Assembly (NCBI GenBank): GCA_964481075.1
Contig: CAYZSD010000194.1
Location: 1 to 5,779 of the forward strand
DNA length: 5,779 bases
Source: MWFE01 sp964481075
GTDB taxonomy: Bacteria > Bacteroidota > Bacteroidia > Bacteroidales > Tenuifilaceae
Direction of reading: 5' to 3'
The number at the start of each line of letters is the position of its first letter. Position 1 is the stretch's first letter. A program made the translations under genes and the position numbers. A model generated the notes under the pieces. It was not told the DNA's origin. It did not search any database and saw nothing but the letters and a program-made list of their open reading frames with translations. Positions 4,625-5,779 of this stretch are shown one piece after another.

Positions 4625-5335
4625 TTAGAAAGCCAGGTAAAAGTCCTTTGTAAGTAATCGATACTCCTCGCTAAAGGAGCTATCAGCCAATCTAATACAT
4701 AACGTTGACTCAACAGCGTATGTCTTTACATGCCCAAATTCAAGAAGTAACCTTTTGGGAGGGTGATGCTCTTTCCCAATAACCGTTACCCGCTTAGCGC
4801 AGTAAAGACCATAGTTTGCAGCTTTTGCTGTGAAAACGTTGCCTTCAACATAGGGGAAAATACCAGCAAAACGACCTTTATCGTTGATTAGCTTCACAAC
4901 ACCTTTTAATAAATCGTCATGCGATAGTAGTTCTGCATGCCGAGCAGTGGTTCTGGCATGTTCAGGCGATTTGAGCGATTCGATAAAATATGGTGGGTTA
5001 GAAACAACTAGATCAAACTTCTTATCTGTGTTTAAGGCAAATTCCTGAAAAGCAATGTTGAACACCTTGATTCTATTGCACCAAGGACTTCTTTTTACGT
5101 TTTCTTCAGCCTGCCTACAGGAAGGCGTGTCAATTTCAACGGCCTCAATATGGGCAGTGCTTTTCTGGGCAAGCATTAGGGCGATAAGCCCTGTTCCTGT
5201 ACCTACATCCAACGCTGTTTGGGCATCGGTTGCATCGACCCAAGCACCAAGAAGAACGCCATCGGTACCCACTTTCATGGCTGCTTTTTCTTGCCTAACG
5301 GCAAACTGTTTGAAACGGAAGTAGCTGTTTGACAT
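4625..5335 (-). CDS. trmN6: tRNA1(Val) (adenine37-N6)-methyltransferase-like protein
   Basis: A 236-residue class I SAM-dependent methyltransferase of the YfiC/TrmN6 group, which methylates N6 of A37 in tRNA-Val of E. coli. The family N-terminal motif KVGTDGVLLGAW is at 21-32. The SAM-binding motif LDVGTGTGLIAL spans 42-53, acidic VEID is at 66-69, and the catalytic NPPYF motif of N6-adenine methyltransferases is at 113-117 after DLVVS. SPW (83-85) is also typical. Length is close to E. coli YfiC (245). The start at 5335 is chosen because the longer in-frame ATG at 5377 would overlap the upstream gene by 41 bases and add non-family residues. Its ATG is one base after the upstream stop (TAG-T-ATG), which implies translational coupling. 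It converges on the aminotransferase operon. Confidence 0.93.
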   Translation of the reverse strand: MSNSYFRFKQFAVRQEKAAMKVGTDGVLLGAWVDATDAQTALDVGTGTGLIALMLAQKSTAHIEAVEIDTPSCRQAEENVKRSPWCNRIKVFNIAFQEFALNTDKKFDLVVSNPPYFIESLKSPEHARTTARHAELLSHDDLLKGVVKLINDKGRFAGIFPYVEGNVFTAKAANYGLYCAKRVTVIGKEHHPPKRLLLEFGHVKTYAVESTLCIRLADSSFSEEYRLLTKDFYLAF

Positions 5336-5336
5336 A

Positions 5337-5779
5337 CTATTTAAACTTTTCAAAAGCCCCCAATCCGAAGAGGGCAAAATCGTACTTTATAGGATCGATG
5401 GGGTCAAAGGTACGGAGAGAATCGGTTACCTCCTCAACCGCCTTCCAATCGTTCTGCTTTCTATGTAGTATTCCCAAAGCCCTTGCAACTCTAGCGGTGT
5501 GCACATCAAGAGGTAACATCAGCGAAGAGGTTGGAATACTTGGCCAAAGGCCAAAATCAATACCCTCCCTATGTGGACGAACCATCCATCGTAGGAAAAG
5601 ATTTAGCCTTTTTGCAGCAGAGCCTTCGGAAACATTTGAAACATGTTTCAATGAACGATCTGCAAAAGATCCACCAACAAAAATTCTCCGAAAGTGAGCA
5701 ATTGCACCAAAAATTGAGTTGTGGGTCATAAATCCCTCATGGAAAATGGTTTGAAGTCCTCGATGCTGAGGGTAAGTTC
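5337..5779 (-). CDS. TIGR02757/DUF2400 family protein, C-terminal part (cut by window edge)
   Basis: The frame is open to the window edge. The methionine at 5729 is internal, because residues reading TYPQHRGLQTIFHEGF precede it without a stop. About 147 C-terminal residues are present, against roughly 250 for the family, so the start lies beyond 5779. Key parts are FMTHNSIFGAIAHFRRIF, then RLNLFLRWMVRPHREGIDFGLW, then LPLDVHTARVARALGIL, and finally FDPIDPIKYDFALFGLG near the end. The function is not established. The segment PLDVHTARV resembles the VDTHVxRV region of HhH-GPD DNA glycosylases, where the Asp is catalytic; this is inference from pattern only, and no Fe-S cysteines occur in the visible part. 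It is the upstream partner of trmN6, separated from it by one base. Confidence 0.88.
   Translation of the reverse strand, partial: TYPQHRGLQTIFHEGFMTHNSIFGAIAHFRRIFVGGSFADRSLKHVSNVSEGSAAKRLNLFLRWMVRPHREGIDFGLWPSIPTSSLMLPLDVHTARVARALGILHRKQNDWKAVEEVTDSLRTFDPIDPIKYDFALFGLGAFEKFK

Noticed and set aside
5531..5731. A 66-codon plus-strand open frame at the right end
   Set aside because: It is antisense to the well-supported DUF2400 coding sequence and matches no known protein.

Overview
The window looks like a chromosomal segment of a Bacteroidota bacterium (probably Bacteroidales/Marinilabiliales-like; inferred, not proven). Supporting signs are TAnnTTTG-type -7 promoter boxes, start codons without Shine-Dalgarno sequences, the gene families present (DUF1573 exported protein, TIGR02757/DUF2400 protein, DUF4143 ATPase), and intergenic DNA packed with short palindromic repeats of kinds common in that phylum. 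No tRNA, rRNA, CRISPR array, transposase or integrase is visible.

Layout. The left third (1-2082) is one gene in a repeat-rich setting: a minus-strand AAA ATPase/DUF4143 protein (268-1464). It is bracketed by two direct copies of an ~88-bp element built around a 49-bp inverted-repeat core (13-99 and 1804-1890). The spaces around it (1-267 and 1465-2082) hold a patchwork of short repeats. In three places a CCTGC...GCAGG-type mini-palindrome sits inside or against another repeat family. The ATPase promoter carries two near-identical 18-bp palindromes (TGTTGT-N6-ACARCA) exactly 33 bp apart, one at the -7/start region and one at the -33 region. They look like a twin operator and are the most distinctive regulatory feature of the window.

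The middle (2083-4497) is ordinary housekeeping sequence: a minus-strand Fe-type superoxide dismutase, divergent from a plus-strand pair made of a small exported DUF1573 protein and a class I/II PLP aminotransferase. The divergent 161-bp intergenic region has one -7 box for each direction and a perfect 9-bp inverted repeat at the predicted sodB transcription start. A good intrinsic terminator (4583-4621) follows the aminotransferase.

The right end (4625-5779) holds a tightly coupled minus-strand pair: the C-terminal part of a TIGR02757/DUF2400 protein, cut by the window edge, followed after a single base by a TrmN6-like tRNA adenine-N6 methyltransferase. The genes do not form one pathway. The unusual content is the left-hand repeat/ATPase module, not a new multi-gene system.
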